Part shown: positions 7,598-15,574 of the stretch, one piece after another
Layout: each line of letters opens with the position of its first letter
Numbering within the stretch: the stretch's first letter is position 1
Source of the DNA: an uncultured Acidimicrobiales bacterium
Lineage (GTDB): Bacteria > Actinomycetota > Acidimicrobiia > Acidimicrobiales > SZUA-35
DNA: 37,568 nt
Assembly (NCBI GenBank): GCA_937997485.1
Contig: CALKTH010000059.1
Location: 1 to 37,568, forward strand
Direction: 5' to 3'
Position numbers and translations under genes: made by a program
The notes under the pieces: model-generated
The model's database searches: none
Told to the model about the DNA's origin: nothing
Seen by the model: the letters and a program-made list of their open reading frames with translations, nothing else

Positions 7598-8883
7598 GCC
7601 GCTCGCAGGCCTGACGAGATCGAACGGATGGAACTGAACGCCCATACGAGAAGTAGCCCGGCGCTCACCGTTCCGATCAGCGAGAGGATGTGGAAGCCCG
7701 CCATGTCGAAGACGAAGCCCGAAGCAAGAGCACCGAGTCCACCGGCCAGCGACATCGTCACGTCGCCCGTGCCCTGCACGACCACCTTCTCCTCGTCACT
7801 CACTGATTCGGTCAACAGCGCACTTCCGCCGACGACTCCAAAGTTCCAGCCGAGTCCGAGCAAGAAGAGCCCCGGGTACATCAGGAGGTTCGGCGCATCC
7901 ACGGCCAGACCGGTGATGATCGTTGCCAGGACGAGAATGACCGAGCCCGCAGCCAAGGACGACCGTCGCCCGAACCGGTCGGAGGCCCAACCAGCGATCG
8001 GAGCGAAGGCAAACATGCCGGCTGTGTGGGCGGAGATCACGAAGCCAATGTTCCCCGTTTCGTGCCCATGCGCTTCCATGTGCAGCGGCGTCATGGCCAT
8101 CACGGTGACCATGACGGCTTGGGAGATCGCCAGCCCACCGAAGGCGAGCTTCGCGCTCGGGTTGGCCCAGATCACCCGCATGCCCTGTCGGAAGGTTTCA
8201 ACCGTGCCCACACGAGCCAGGCCCTCTGGGCGCAGGCCGTCGCTGACAACAAGCGGGTCCGGGCGCAAGAACAGGTGGGCGACAACGGCGGCAATCAGGA
8301 AGAAGACCGTGGTGAAGCCGAACACGCCAACTTCGTCAACCCAGTTGAGCCCGTCGGCCACGGAGGCCGCGGTGCCGGTCAAGGCCGGTCCGCCGACCGA
8401 ACCAAAGGCGGCAGCGAACACAACGAGGCTGATTGCGGCGCCGCGGCGGTCGGGCTTGGCCAGGTCGGCCGCGGCATATCGAGACAGGTTCGCCGATGCC
8501 TGACCGCCGCCGAACAGGGCCAGGCCAACGAGAAAGATCAGTGCCGACTGTGTTTGCACGCCGACCGCCGCCAGCGCCGCGCCGCCAGCACCGAACAGGT
8601 AGCCAACGAGCAGTCCGGGTCGCCGGCCTCGCCGAGCCATGAGGGAGCTGAGCCACGTGCTAGCCAACGCCGTGCCCACGGTGATCGCTACCGTCGCCAG
8701 TCCGGCGAGCCGGGCGCTGTCGAGCATGTCGCGCAACGCCAACGCGGCAACCGTGAAGGCCAGGCTCATCGACGCCCGAGCGAAGATCGTGCTCGAGACA
8801 AGAACCGTCAACGTGCGCGGCTGGAGACGGTCGCGCTCCGGATCGGCCGGTGCCACCTCGGTGATGCTGCTCAACTCGGCCAT
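7594..8883 (-). CDS. MFS transporter, drug/proton antiporter type
   Basis: A 429-residue major facilitator with about 12 hydrophobic helices. The loop 2-3 signature appears as SLMARRGRRPG and the matching loop in the second half as ASDRFGRRSS, both typical of MFS antiporters. A central hydrophilic loop (about residues 190-220) divides two six-helix halves. It probably exports a small organic compound made or detoxified by its operon partners, but direction and substrate are inferred only from family habit. ATG 8883 (MAELSS) overlaps the end of the upstream acetyltransferase gene by 13 bp. An ATG at 8898 would lengthen this overlap to 28 bp. Confidence 0.87.
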   Translation of the reverse strand: MAELSSITEVAPADPERDRLQPRTLTVLVSSTIFARASMSLAFTVAALALRDMLDSARLAGLATVAITVGTALASTWLSSLMARRGRRPGLLVGYLFGAGGAALAAVGVQTQSALIFLVGLALFGGGQASANLSRYAAADLAKPDRRGAAISLVVFAAAFGSVGGPALTGTAASVADGLNWVDEVGVFGFTTVFFLIAAVVAHLFLRPDPLVVSDGLRPEGLARVGTVETFRQGMRVIWANPSAKLAFGGLAISQAVMVTVMAMTPLHMEAHGHETGNIGFVISAHTAGMFAFAPIAGWASDRFGRRSSLAAGSVILVLATIITGLAVDAPNLLMYPGLFLLGLGWNFGVVGGSALLTESVSDEEKVVVQGTGDVTMSLAGGLGALASGFVFDMAGFHILSLIGTVSAGLLLVWAFSSIRSISSGLRAA

Positions 8884-9638
8884 CCCATGTCGAACCACTC
8901 TCTCATGACCGGCTCCCAGTCGCTTGCAGAAACCGTGGTCTCAGTTGTGTCAGAACCGCGAGAAATCTTCAGACGGTCTTCGAGCAGCGTCACCCGATCG
9001 GGCCCACCATCAAGCAAGCGAGTGAGGAACGGGCGTTGGCGCCAGTGGCGTTCGGGATCGCCCTGCAGCAACGTCGAAGCCGGTTCGAAGTCGGTGAGCT
9101 CGTGCGCCACTCGTTTGAAGCGATAGAGGGCCCGAGGAACGCCATCGTCGTCCTCGGTCAGCGTCGTGCCGTGCGGACTCGGCATGAAGGCGAAGGAGCC
9201 CACGCCGCCATCTTGAGCAGATCGAGTGGATAGGTCAAGCGGCCGGATGAAGGTGTTGCCGAATCCGACATCTACCAGGTACGGACGGTCGAGGCCGACT
9301 TCCAGCGCGAGGTGGTCGATCATCGTGTTCGGTCCGTCGAGCAGCACGGCAGCGCCGAGCCTGATCACGTTGAAGCCGAGGGCGCTGAGCAGTTCACCGA
9401 AGGCGCCGTTCAATTCGAAGCACCAGCCACCACGCCCGCCGTTCACGATCTTGTCGATCGACCACGCTGCCGAAGTCGACACCGGAATCTGGCGAAAGAC
9501 GTGCAGATTCTCGAAGGGGATCGCAGTGAGATGCGCTCGTTGCAGCGACTCCAACGAATGGACATCGAGGGCCTCAGGCCGCTCCATGCCGATGCGGTCG
9601 AGGTAGCGATCGACCTGCTGCGGGCTGAGACCGCTCAT
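8871..9638 (-). CDS. nat: Arylamine N-acetyltransferase
   Basis: A 255-residue cytosolic enzyme of the NAT family, which transfers an acyl group from acyl-CoA to arylamines, arylhydrazines or arylhydroxylamines; some relatives act as amide synthases in ansamycin assembly. The full Cys-His-Asp triad is visible: Cys73 in GGRGGWCFELNG, His109 in MIDHLALEV and Asp123 in LVDVGFGN. This spacing is close to that of characterised bacterial NATs. The N-terminal HLTAIPFENL segment is also diagnostic. ATG 9638 shares one base with the thioesterase stop (TGATG), so translation is coupled. Its place between a thioesterase and an exporter suggests it modifies a specific metabolite, not general xenobiotics, but that is inference. 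Confidence 0.92.
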   Translation of the reverse strand: MSGLSPQQVDRYLDRIGMERPEALDVHSLESLQRAHLTAIPFENLHVFRQIPVSTSAAWSIDKIVNGGRGGWCFELNGAFGELLSALGFNVIRLGAAVLLDGPNTMIDHLALEVGLDRPYLVDVGFGNTFIRPLDLSTRSAQDGGVGSFAFMPSPHGTTLTEDDDGVPRALYRFKRVAHELTDFEPASTLLQGDPERHWRQRPFLTRLLDGGPDRVTLLEDRLKISRGSDTTETTVSASDWEPVMREWFDMGWPS

Positions 9639-10498
9639 CAGCGGTCGTCCGATGCTGGCAGCAGCATCGCCAGCTGACGGCTTCGGGCCACGAGTTGCCC
9701 GTCGCTGTCCCACAGCTCGCCGGTTTCGATGAACGTGTTGCCGGACAGGTCGTCGCAAGAGAATCGGGCGAGCACCCATCCCGGGGCCGGACGTTTGCGA
9801 ACGTGCACCGTGAGCTCGATCGTTGGCACCCAACCGATGCGCCCGTAGAGCGCGAAGACCGAGGGCGGGAAGGCATCGGCGAACAGCGGAAGCGACCGCG
9901 CGTCCGTCGGCCGGCCATCGATGTGGCGGATCCAGCCCACAACTTCTGCCTTGGCCGAACGACCAATCTCGGCGTGGGCCGGGATGATGCGCACGTCAAG
10001 GCGCTCGAGAATCGGCAGACCGACGCCTTGCTCAAGCGTGTTCCGATTTACGCATTCGTCGGGGCCGGGAACGCCAGGTGGTGGAATCTCCAAGTGACGC
10101 TCGGGCGCGAGATCAGACGCCGGCGGCGTGAGATCTCCGAACACGCCAACGACTTCGAGGCGGCTCTTGCCATCCTGCTCCAGCTGGGATCGAAGCATCG
10201 AGAACGATCGTCCGGGTTTGGCCAGCTGTGCCGCCACGTTTGCGTGCGTGTCGCCGAGACCCGGCCGCAGGTAGTGGGCTGTGACCGAGACAGGATCTGG
10301 CTGAGGGGCAAGCTCCGCCATGGCGGCGACGCAGGCAGAGATGAGGTAGCCACCATTCGGGTTGTCGCCAATGTTCCAACGGCTCGAGAGCTGGAGCGAC
10401 CCGGCGAACTCGCCACTGGCGGCAGGTCCAGGCGCAACACGGGTTTCATTATCGAAGAGCGACGACGGCGAGCTCGTCTCGGAGGTCAGATCAGTCAT
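9638..10498 (-). CDS. Acyl-CoA thioesterase, double hotdog fold
   Basis: A 286-residue protein of the TesB-like/thioesterase-like (4HBT_3) superfamily. The first hotdog contains the typical helix lead-in RWNIGDNPNGGYLISACVAAMAEL, followed by SVTAHYLRPG and RSFSMLRSQLEQDGK. The second contains the tail strand WVPTIELTVHVRKRPAPGWVLARF and ELWDSDGQLVARSRQLAML. It should hydrolyse an acyl-CoA or acyl thioester; chain specificity cannot be read. ATG 10498 is the first sensible start, because upstream sequence in this frame is Arg/Pro-rich and non-conserved. It heads the overlapping operon with the acetyltransferase, exporter and flavin oxidase, so its promoter should lie in 10499-10584 or thereabouts. 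Confidence 0.8.
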   Translation of the reverse strand: MTDLTSETSSPSSLFDNETRVAPGPAASGEFAGSLQLSSRWNIGDNPNGGYLISACVAAMAELAPQPDPVSVTAHYLRPGLGDTHANVAAQLAKPGRSFSMLRSQLEQDGKSRLEVVGVFGDLTPPASDLAPERHLEIPPPGVPGPDECVNRNTLEQGVGLPILERLDVRIIPAHAEIGRSAKAEVVGWIRHIDGRPTDARSLPLFADAFPPSVFALYGRIGWVPTIELTVHVRKRPAPGWVLARFSCDDLSGNTFIETGELWDSDGQLVARSRQLAMLLPASDDR

Positions 10499-10584
10499 GA
10501 GCCCGCAAGTCTGCCTTGCCGCTCGCGTTCGTCGGCAATTCTTCGCCGCGTCCGACACCAGCGGGCTCGGGTACCTTCGCATAC

Positions 10585-10719
10585 ATGGCTCAGAGCTTCG
10601 ATCCTTTCCCCGGCTTGCGGCCGATTGGCTATTGGAAGGATCACGACGAGCCGGATCTACCGGACCCTGCCCATCTCGTCGACCACGCCTGGGACGCTCG
10701 TGAACGCGCACTCGTGGCC
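10585..10719 (+). pseudogene. 5' remnant of a conserved actinobacterial hypothetical gene
   Basis: From ATG 10585 the first 45 residues contain GLRPIGYWKDHDEPDLPDP and LVDHAWDARERALVA. These strongly recall the N-terminus of a small conserved hypothetical family that I know as GYW..EEPDLPDP..VD..WD..ER..VA.YL. In that family, a cysteine-rich and WPEGLAHYV-type segment should follow. Here none of the three frames continues with anything like it; the open frame runs on as arginine-rich sequence antisense to the dehalogenase gene. I read this as a truncated gene whose 3' part was lost. The family recall is from memory and has no database support here. An alternative is a functional short peptide. 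Confidence 0.5.
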
Positions 10720-10785
10720 CCGGCGCTGCCAAGACCGCTGTGTACATCGTCGACGGCGATTCGGCGGTGCCGTAGCGGCGTTGGG

Positions 10786-11679
10786 CTACGAAGCGGCTGC
10801 GAGAGACTCAAGCCAGGTTGCAATGCCGTGGCCGATCTCGTCGGGGCTGTCCTCTTGGGCGAAGTGTCGTCCGACAACGTCGATCTCGGTCTGGTTCGGC
10901 CACTTCCGGGCAATCTCGAGGAGCTCTCCATTGAGGGTGTCGCCTTCTGACACGTTGATGAGCAACTTCGGAATCGGCGATGACCCGAGCCACTCCGAGT
11001 ACTCAGAGACGATGGAATGAACGTCGCTCGGGTCACCGTCGAACGGGATCTCGCGTGGCCACGTCAAGGTCGGCCGCCGTGCTTCGCCTGGTTGTAGGAA
11101 TGGACGCCGATACTCAGTCATCTCTGCCTCGGTCAGTTCTCGAAGAACGCCGCCTGGCAAACCCCTCTCGATGAAGAAGTTCTCCTCGAGCGCCATCTGC
11201 TCCCCTGCCGGGGTGCGGAGGGCCTCGAAGATCTCTCGGCCGGCAGCTGACAACTGTGACCACGAACGCGGGGCGACGTTGGCTTCGAGATAGGCGATCG
11301 CATTCACTCGATCGGGGTGGCGACGCGCCCAGTCAAAGCCGAGACCGGACCCCCAGTCATGAACGACGAGCGTGATCGAGTCTCCAAGGTCGAGCTGATC
11401 GAGCAGGCCATCGAGATAGATCCGATTCTCAACGAACCGATAAGAGTCCGGCCCGGCCTGAACGAGCTTGTCGGAGTCACCGAATCCGATGAGGTCAGGA
11501 GCAATGCACCGGCCAAGATGTTGGAGGTGAGGGATGACATTGCGCCAGAGGTACGACGAGGTCGGGTTGCCGTGAAGGAACACGATCGGATCGCCCTCTC
11601 CAACGTCGACGTAGGCCATCGTGTGGCCGTTGATTGTTTGCCTTTGCTTCTTCCACGGCAACGCAGCGGAAATGGGCAT
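10786..11679 (-). CDS. Haloalkane dehalogenase, LinB/DhaA type (HLD-II)
   Basis: A 297-residue alpha/beta hydrolase that cleaves carbon-halogen bonds hydrolytically, giving an alcohol, halide and proton. With ATG 11679 as start, the catalytic pentad falls at the same numbers as in LinB: nucleophile Asp108 and halide-binding Trp109 in VVHDWGS, halide-binding Asn38 in HGNPTSS, acid Glu132 in AYLEAN and base His272 in GRHFAQEDSPDEIG. That agreement also supports the start choice. The segments YLWRNVIPHL, GEARRPTLTWPREIP and SPIPKLLIN are near-identical to HLD-II enzymes. No signal peptide is visible. It is a single gene with its own upstream region, 151 bp from the divergent RND gene. The natural substrate is unknown. 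Confidence 0.95.
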   Translation of the reverse strand: MPISAALPWKKQRQTINGHTMAYVDVGEGDPIVFLHGNPTSSYLWRNVIPHLQHLGRCIAPDLIGFGDSDKLVQAGPDSYRFVENRIYLDGLLDQLDLGDSITLVVHDWGSGLGFDWARRHPDRVNAIAYLEANVAPRSWSQLSAAGREIFEALRTPAGEQMALEENFFIERGLPGGVLRELTEAEMTEYRRPFLQPGEARRPTLTWPREIPFDGDPSDVHSIVSEYSEWLGSSPIPKLLINVSEGDTLNGELLEIARKWPNQTEIDVVGRHFAQEDSPDEIGHGIATWLESLAAAS

Positions 11680-11830
11680 GTGGCACCTCGTTCCAACGGG
11701 CGGGATCATGTGCGCTCGACGCTCGTGAAATCGTAGCCCTCCCGACGATTGTCCCTGCAGGTGGACACTTGTGACAGAGGACCCGGAGCACTCCGCCCGG
11801 TTTGGGACCTCTGCGTTACCGTCCTCTCCT

Positions 11831-14530
11831 ATGGACGCACCCTCCTCGGTACCGGCCACCTCTTTCATCACGCGAATCGCCAGCTTTGCGGTTCAGCGGG
11901 GACGGATCGTTCTGGGAGCGTGGCTTGCGGTCGCAGCCCTCGGGCTCACGGCGTACTTTGGCGGCCTCGCTCGCGAAGGCTTCCCGCCGGTCAACTTGCC
12001 ACTCGCCGTCGTCACCGGAACGTACTTCGTCGATGATCCCGAGCTCACTGATGCCGACATCGCCATCGCCCTGACCGAGCGCTACTCCGAGGTCGAAGGC
12101 GTCGATACCGTTCAATCGTTCTCCCAGCCGAACAACTTCGCCCTGGTCGTTCAATTCGAAGACGACTTCAGCTCCGAAGATGGCGCAGCGCTGCTGTCCG
12201 CCGCCAACGGCAACGAGCTCATCCCGGCCGAAGCCACACTCGATGTCCGAGCCTTGAACCCGACGAAGTTCGTCGAAGAGTTCGACGTCATCGTGGCCAT
12301 ACGCGGCCCAGAGGGCGCGACTCCCGAGGACCTCGAGGCCGAGGCCGCAGCGTTGTCCACGTTCCTCCAGGAAGACGGCTCCATCGAACGGGCGACGGTC
12401 CGCAACCTCCTCACCGAAGGCGTCAACCCAGTGACGGGCACAGACGAGATCCGCCAGACCCGCTTCACGCGGGTAGCGACCAGCGGTGACAGTGCCTTCG
12501 ATGAATCGATCACCCTTGGCCTCGTGCGAAACGATGCCGCTGGCTTGGACATCCTCGGCTTCAGCGACGCAGTAACCGCGCGACTCCAGGCCGACCCACC
12601 GCTCTCCGACGGCTACGACGCCGAGATCACGGCCGACTTCGCCACCGACATCCGGTCACAGCTGAGCAACCTCACCGGCAACATGATCACCGGTCTGATC
12701 GCTGTCGCCATCGTCAGTTTGCTCCTCATCGGGTGGCGGGTGTCGCTCATCACCGCTGGCTTCATGGCCACCGTGTTGCTGGCATCGCTGGCCGGGCTGT
12801 GGTTTCTCGGCTACTCGCTCAACACCATCACGCTCTTCGGCCTCATTCTCACGCTGGGCCTGCTGGTCGACGACGCAATCGTGATTTCCGAGTCCATTGA
12901 TGCGAACAGAGAGGAGGCGAACGAACCGCTTGGCGTGGTCCGCACTGCCATCAACCGCGTTGGCTCGGCGTCGTTCGCTGGCACGCTCACCACAGTCCTG
13001 GTCTTCGCACCGATGCTGTTCGTGTCCGGCATTCTCGGCGAGTTCATCCGGGCGATTCCCGCCACTGTGATCCTGACGTTGCTGCTCAGCTTCCTGTTCT
13101 CGATCGTCTTCATTCCCGGCATTGCTCGCCCGTTCCTGCTGCGATCCAAAGCACCGGACAACGCCATCATCCGGGGCGAGAAGGCAGCGGCCCGAGCGCT
13201 CGGACGCTTGGCCTCCTACCCAGAAGGCAACGGACCGAAGGGCTGGCTGGTCGGCCTGCTTCTGGTCGCCACCTCTCTCGTACTCATCGCCGGATCGTTC
13301 GTGATCGCCGCCGGCCTCAAATTCAACATCTTCCCTCCCACCAAGGACGGGAACGCCGCGCTCGTCACGATCGATTTCCCGTTCGGGACCACACTCGAAC
13401 AGGCCCAGTCCATCTCCGCCGAGGCCGACAACATCGTGCTCGACGTTCTTGGTGAGGACCTCCTTCGCTCGCAGTACATCCGAGGCAACGAGCGCACGGT
13501 GGTGGCCTTCATCGACCTCGTGCCGTTCAACACCCGAGACACGACCTCACCGGAGTACGTCAGTCGGCTGGAGGAACGCTTTGCGGCGATCGACAACGCT
13601 CGCATCACGGTCGCGCCCGTCGAAAACGGACCTCCCGTCGACGACTTCCCATTCGCAGCCCAGATCTCGGTGCCCGCCGACGTTGATGTCGCAATCTCCG
13701 AGCAGCTCGCTGCCGATCTCCAGGCTGCGCTCAACGGCGCCGACCTCGACAAGACCAGCGGCGAACCGGCGTCGATCACTGGCACGATCAACTCAACCGA
13801 AGGTCAGGTCGTGCGAACCGATGGCGTCCGTCAGATCGAGGTGCGAGCAGCCTTCAGCAACGACGACCTCACAAACAATCTGAACGCAGCCGAAGCATTG
13901 GTCGCCGACCAGTTCGGCGCCGGCGAACTCGAATCACGCGGCCTGCCGTCCGACGCCATTGCATTCGACTTTGGGCAGGAGAGCGACAACCAGGAAGACT
14001 TCGCCTCGCTCGGTCGGGCGCTGATGATCGCTCTCGTTCTGATGTTGCTGCTCCTCATGCTGCAGTTCCGCTCGTTCGTGCAGCCAATCCTGGTGTTCCT
14101 CGCCATTCCGTTCAGCTTCTTTGGCCTCTTCTCGATCCTGCGCTTGACGGACAACCCGATCAGCTTCTTCGTGAACGTCGGACTCATCGCCCTTGTCGGC
14201 GTGGTGGTCAACAACTCGATCCTGCTCGTCGATGCTGCGAACCAGGCCCGACGGGACGGGCTCAGCCCTGGTGCCGCCATCGGACAATCGGTCACGCGGC
14301 GGTTCCGTCCGCTTGTGGCCACCACCATCACCACCGTGGTCGGACTCCTGCCGCTGGCTCTGAGCGATCCGTTCTGGGAGGCATTGAGCTTCACGCTCAT
14401 CGGTGGCCTCGTCAGCTCGACCTTCCTGGTCTTGCTGGCCTTCCCGGTGTTCTACATGGTCATCGAGAAGGTCCGCACGCGGGTCCGCAACGTTGCCCGC
14501 AAACTCCTGGGCTGGGACCTCATTACCTGA
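11831..14530 (+). CDS. RND-family exporter, HAE/SwrC-like permease
   Basis: A roughly 899-residue proton-driven RND permease. The layout is TM1 (about residues 20-45), a first extracytoplasmic domain starting EGFPPVNLPLAVVTGTYFVDDPE, TM2-6 and a hydrophilic loop, then the second half with TM7-12. The proton-relay pair Asp347-Asp348 in GLLVDDAIVISES is intact. In the TM10 position, where AcrB has a lysine, the sequence is VVNNSILLVDAANQ, as I recall for SwrC-like Gram-positive relatives. At about 900 residues it is shorter than AcrB-type pumps, so the docking domain may be reduced. No adaptor or outer-membrane partner gene is nearby. A GTG at 11771 would add 20 residues; ATG 11831 is preferred. 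Confidence 0.88.
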   Translation: MDAPSSVPATSFITRIASFAVQRGRIVLGAWLAVAALGLTAYFGGLAREGFPPVNLPLAVVTGTYFVDDPELTDADIAIALTERYSEVEGVDTVQSFSQPNNFALVVQFEDDFSSEDGAALLSAANGNELIPAEATLDVRALNPTKFVEEFDVIVAIRGPEGATPEDLEAEAAALSTFLQEDGSIERATVRNLLTEGVNPVTGTDEIRQTRFTRVATSGDSAFDESITLGLVRNDAAGLDILGFSDAVTARLQADPPLSDGYDAEITADFATDIRSQLSNLTGNMITGLIAVAIVSLLLIGWRVSLITAGFMATVLLASLAGLWFLGYSLNTITLFGLILTLGLLVDDAIVISESIDANREEANEPLGVVRTAINRVGSASFAGTLTTVLVFAPMLFVSGILGEFIRAIPATVILTLLLSFLFSIVFIPGIARPFLLRSKAPDNAIIRGEKAAARALGRLASYPEGNGPKGWLVGLLLVATSLVLIAGSFVIAAGLKFNIFPPTKDGNAALVTIDFPFGTTLEQAQSISAEADNIVLDVLGEDLLRSQYIRGNERTVVAFIDLVPFNTRDTTSPEYVSRLEERFAAIDNARITVAPVENGPPVDDFPFAAQISVPADVDVAISEQLAADLQAALNGADLDKTSGEPASITGTINSTEGQVVRTDGVRQIEVRAAFSNDDLTNNLNAAEALVADQFGAGELESRGLPSDAIAFDFGQESDNQEDFASLGRALMIALVLMLLLLMLQFRSFVQPILVFLAIPFSFFGLFSILRLTDNPISFFVNVGLIALVGVVVNNSILLVDAANQARRDGLSPGAAIGQSVTRRFRPLVATTITTVVGLLPLALSDPFWEALSFTLIGGLVSSTFLVLLAFPVFYMVIEKVRTRVRNVARKLLGWDLIT

Positions 14531-14541
14531 AGGAGCGCCAG

Positions 14542-14592
14542 ATGATTCCGTCCGACGACCACACGGTTGTCCTCTGGAAGCAGCTCAACTGA
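14542..14592 (+). CDS. Possible 16-residue leader-like ORF
   Basis: A tiny frame, MIPSDDHTVVLWKQLN, begins 11 nt after the RND stop. It has an AAGGAG ribosome-binding site at 14530-14535 and a 6-nt spacer, a stronger site than most genes here show. It has no membrane segment or known motif. It could be a translated small protein coupled to the exporter gene, the start of a decayed gene, or chance. Nothing beyond the start signal supports it. Confidence 0.2.
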   Translation: MIPSDDHTVVLWKQLN

Positions 14593-14625
14593 CGCCATGC
14601 GACGAGATCGAGCTGCGGTGATGGG

Positions 14626-15459
14626 TCAGCTGCCGGCAGCGACGAACTGCGTGCGAGCGTCGACGACACGCTGGACGAACACCAGCGTGTCATTGGACCA
14701 GCTGATGTTGCGAGCCGTGACCAGATCTTCGTGATAGGCCGCCAGCGCCGGTGAAAGCTCGCCGCCGGACTGGCTGAGCAGCCACTCCAGGTATGCAGCC
14801 ATCGCCCGAGTGCTATCGGCGGGATCGGAAGGATCGGCCTCGTCGGTCAACAGGTCTCGGTTGATGAACTGGACGATTTCTGGACTGAGCTGGCCAACAC
14901 CGAGCTCACCGTTCGGCCCAATCAGCGATGCATCCCACTCCGATGCGATCCACGCCACGGCCTTCAACAGCTCCGTGTCGACGGTCGTCCCGGATGCGGC
15001 AGCGGCGAACAGGCTCTCGTCGAATTCGCCAGTGCCAATGGTGAGGGTTGTTGCCTGCGGAGCTGAGAGTCGAAGGACCTGACCTTCGAAGATGCGGTTC
15101 GGATCGGTGATGTCGTTCAGCTGGGCGATGTCACGCCAGTCGATGCCGAACCGATCACCGATCTCACTGAGGGAGTCGCCCACCTGCACTCGATAGGTCG
15201 TGGTTGCCACGGGCCCGGCGACGGCCTCGACCGTTTCGGCCTCCGGCTCATCAGCAACCGTGGCGACCTCGCTCGTCGCCACCTCAGACGTTGTTGTTGC
15301 CTCCGCGATCGGAGTTGTCGTTGGCGTCTCGCCCTCGTCGAGTCCCGCTTCGGCTTCGTAGCCGGGAGGAAACCGGAGCAGCGTGATTCCTGCGACGGCG
15401 ACCGTCACGGGAATCAGGAATAGCACCAACGCGAAAATGCCGTTTCGGACACCCGCCAT
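14626..15459 (-). CDS. Membrane-anchored LysM protein with transglycosylase-like domain
   Basis: A 277-residue envelope protein. A single membrane anchor spans about residues 8-28, followed by a Thr/Glu/Ala-rich linker (35-87). A LysM peptidoglycan-binding domain spans 88-132 (TYRVQVGDSLSEIGDRFGI...NRIFEGQVLRL). The C-terminal part (150-277) resembles a lytic-transglycosylase fold, with AWIASEWDASLIGPNGELGVGQLSP placing Glu174 as the possible catalytic acid and GVGQL as the following signature. Enzyme activity is not certain because the domain is diverged. ATG 15459 was chosen because it puts the helix right at the N-terminus; an ATG at 15510 would add 17 residues. It diverges from the solute-binding lipoprotein gene and converges on the RND gene. 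Confidence 0.78.
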   Translation of the reverse strand: MAGVRNGIFALVLFLIPVTVAVAGITLLRFPPGYEAEAGLDEGETPTTTPIAEATTTSEVATSEVATVADEPEAETVEAVAGPVATTTYRVQVGDSLSEIGDRFGIDWRDIAQLNDITDPNRIFEGQVLRLSAPQATTLTIGTGEFDESLFAAAASGTTVDTELLKAVAWIASEWDASLIGPNGELGVGQLSPEIVQFINRDLLTDEADPSDPADSTRAMAAYLEWLLSQSGGELSPALAAYHEDLVTARNISWSNDTLVFVQRVVDARTQFVAAGS

Positions 15460-15574
15460 ATCCACCACAATGTCCCTCAACTTTGCTAGGTGAGCGACAT
15501 AGTGCATCATAGGATGGCCACGCAGCGCAAGTGGCGGTTGCGCAAGGCCAACAAGAGGGATCAGGATCAGAGGC

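Noticed and set aside
6794..8503. Long + strand frame opposite the flavin oxidase and MFS genes
   Set aside because: Long open antisense frames are common in GC-rich DNA. The minus strand has Rossmann, flavin-Cys and MFS motifs, while this product is Arg/Thr/Pro-rich.
9695..11020. Long + strand frame opposite the thioesterase and dehalogenase genes
   Set aside because: It lacks recognisable motifs and its route through 10585-10720 is out of frame with the conserved GYW...EPDLPDP remnant.
11750..11776. TGTCC-N8-GGACA and CCTGCAGG symmetry between the dehalogenase and RND genes as an operator
   Set aside because: The arms are only 5 bp and the two symmetries have different centres, so it is close to chance in GC-rich sequence.
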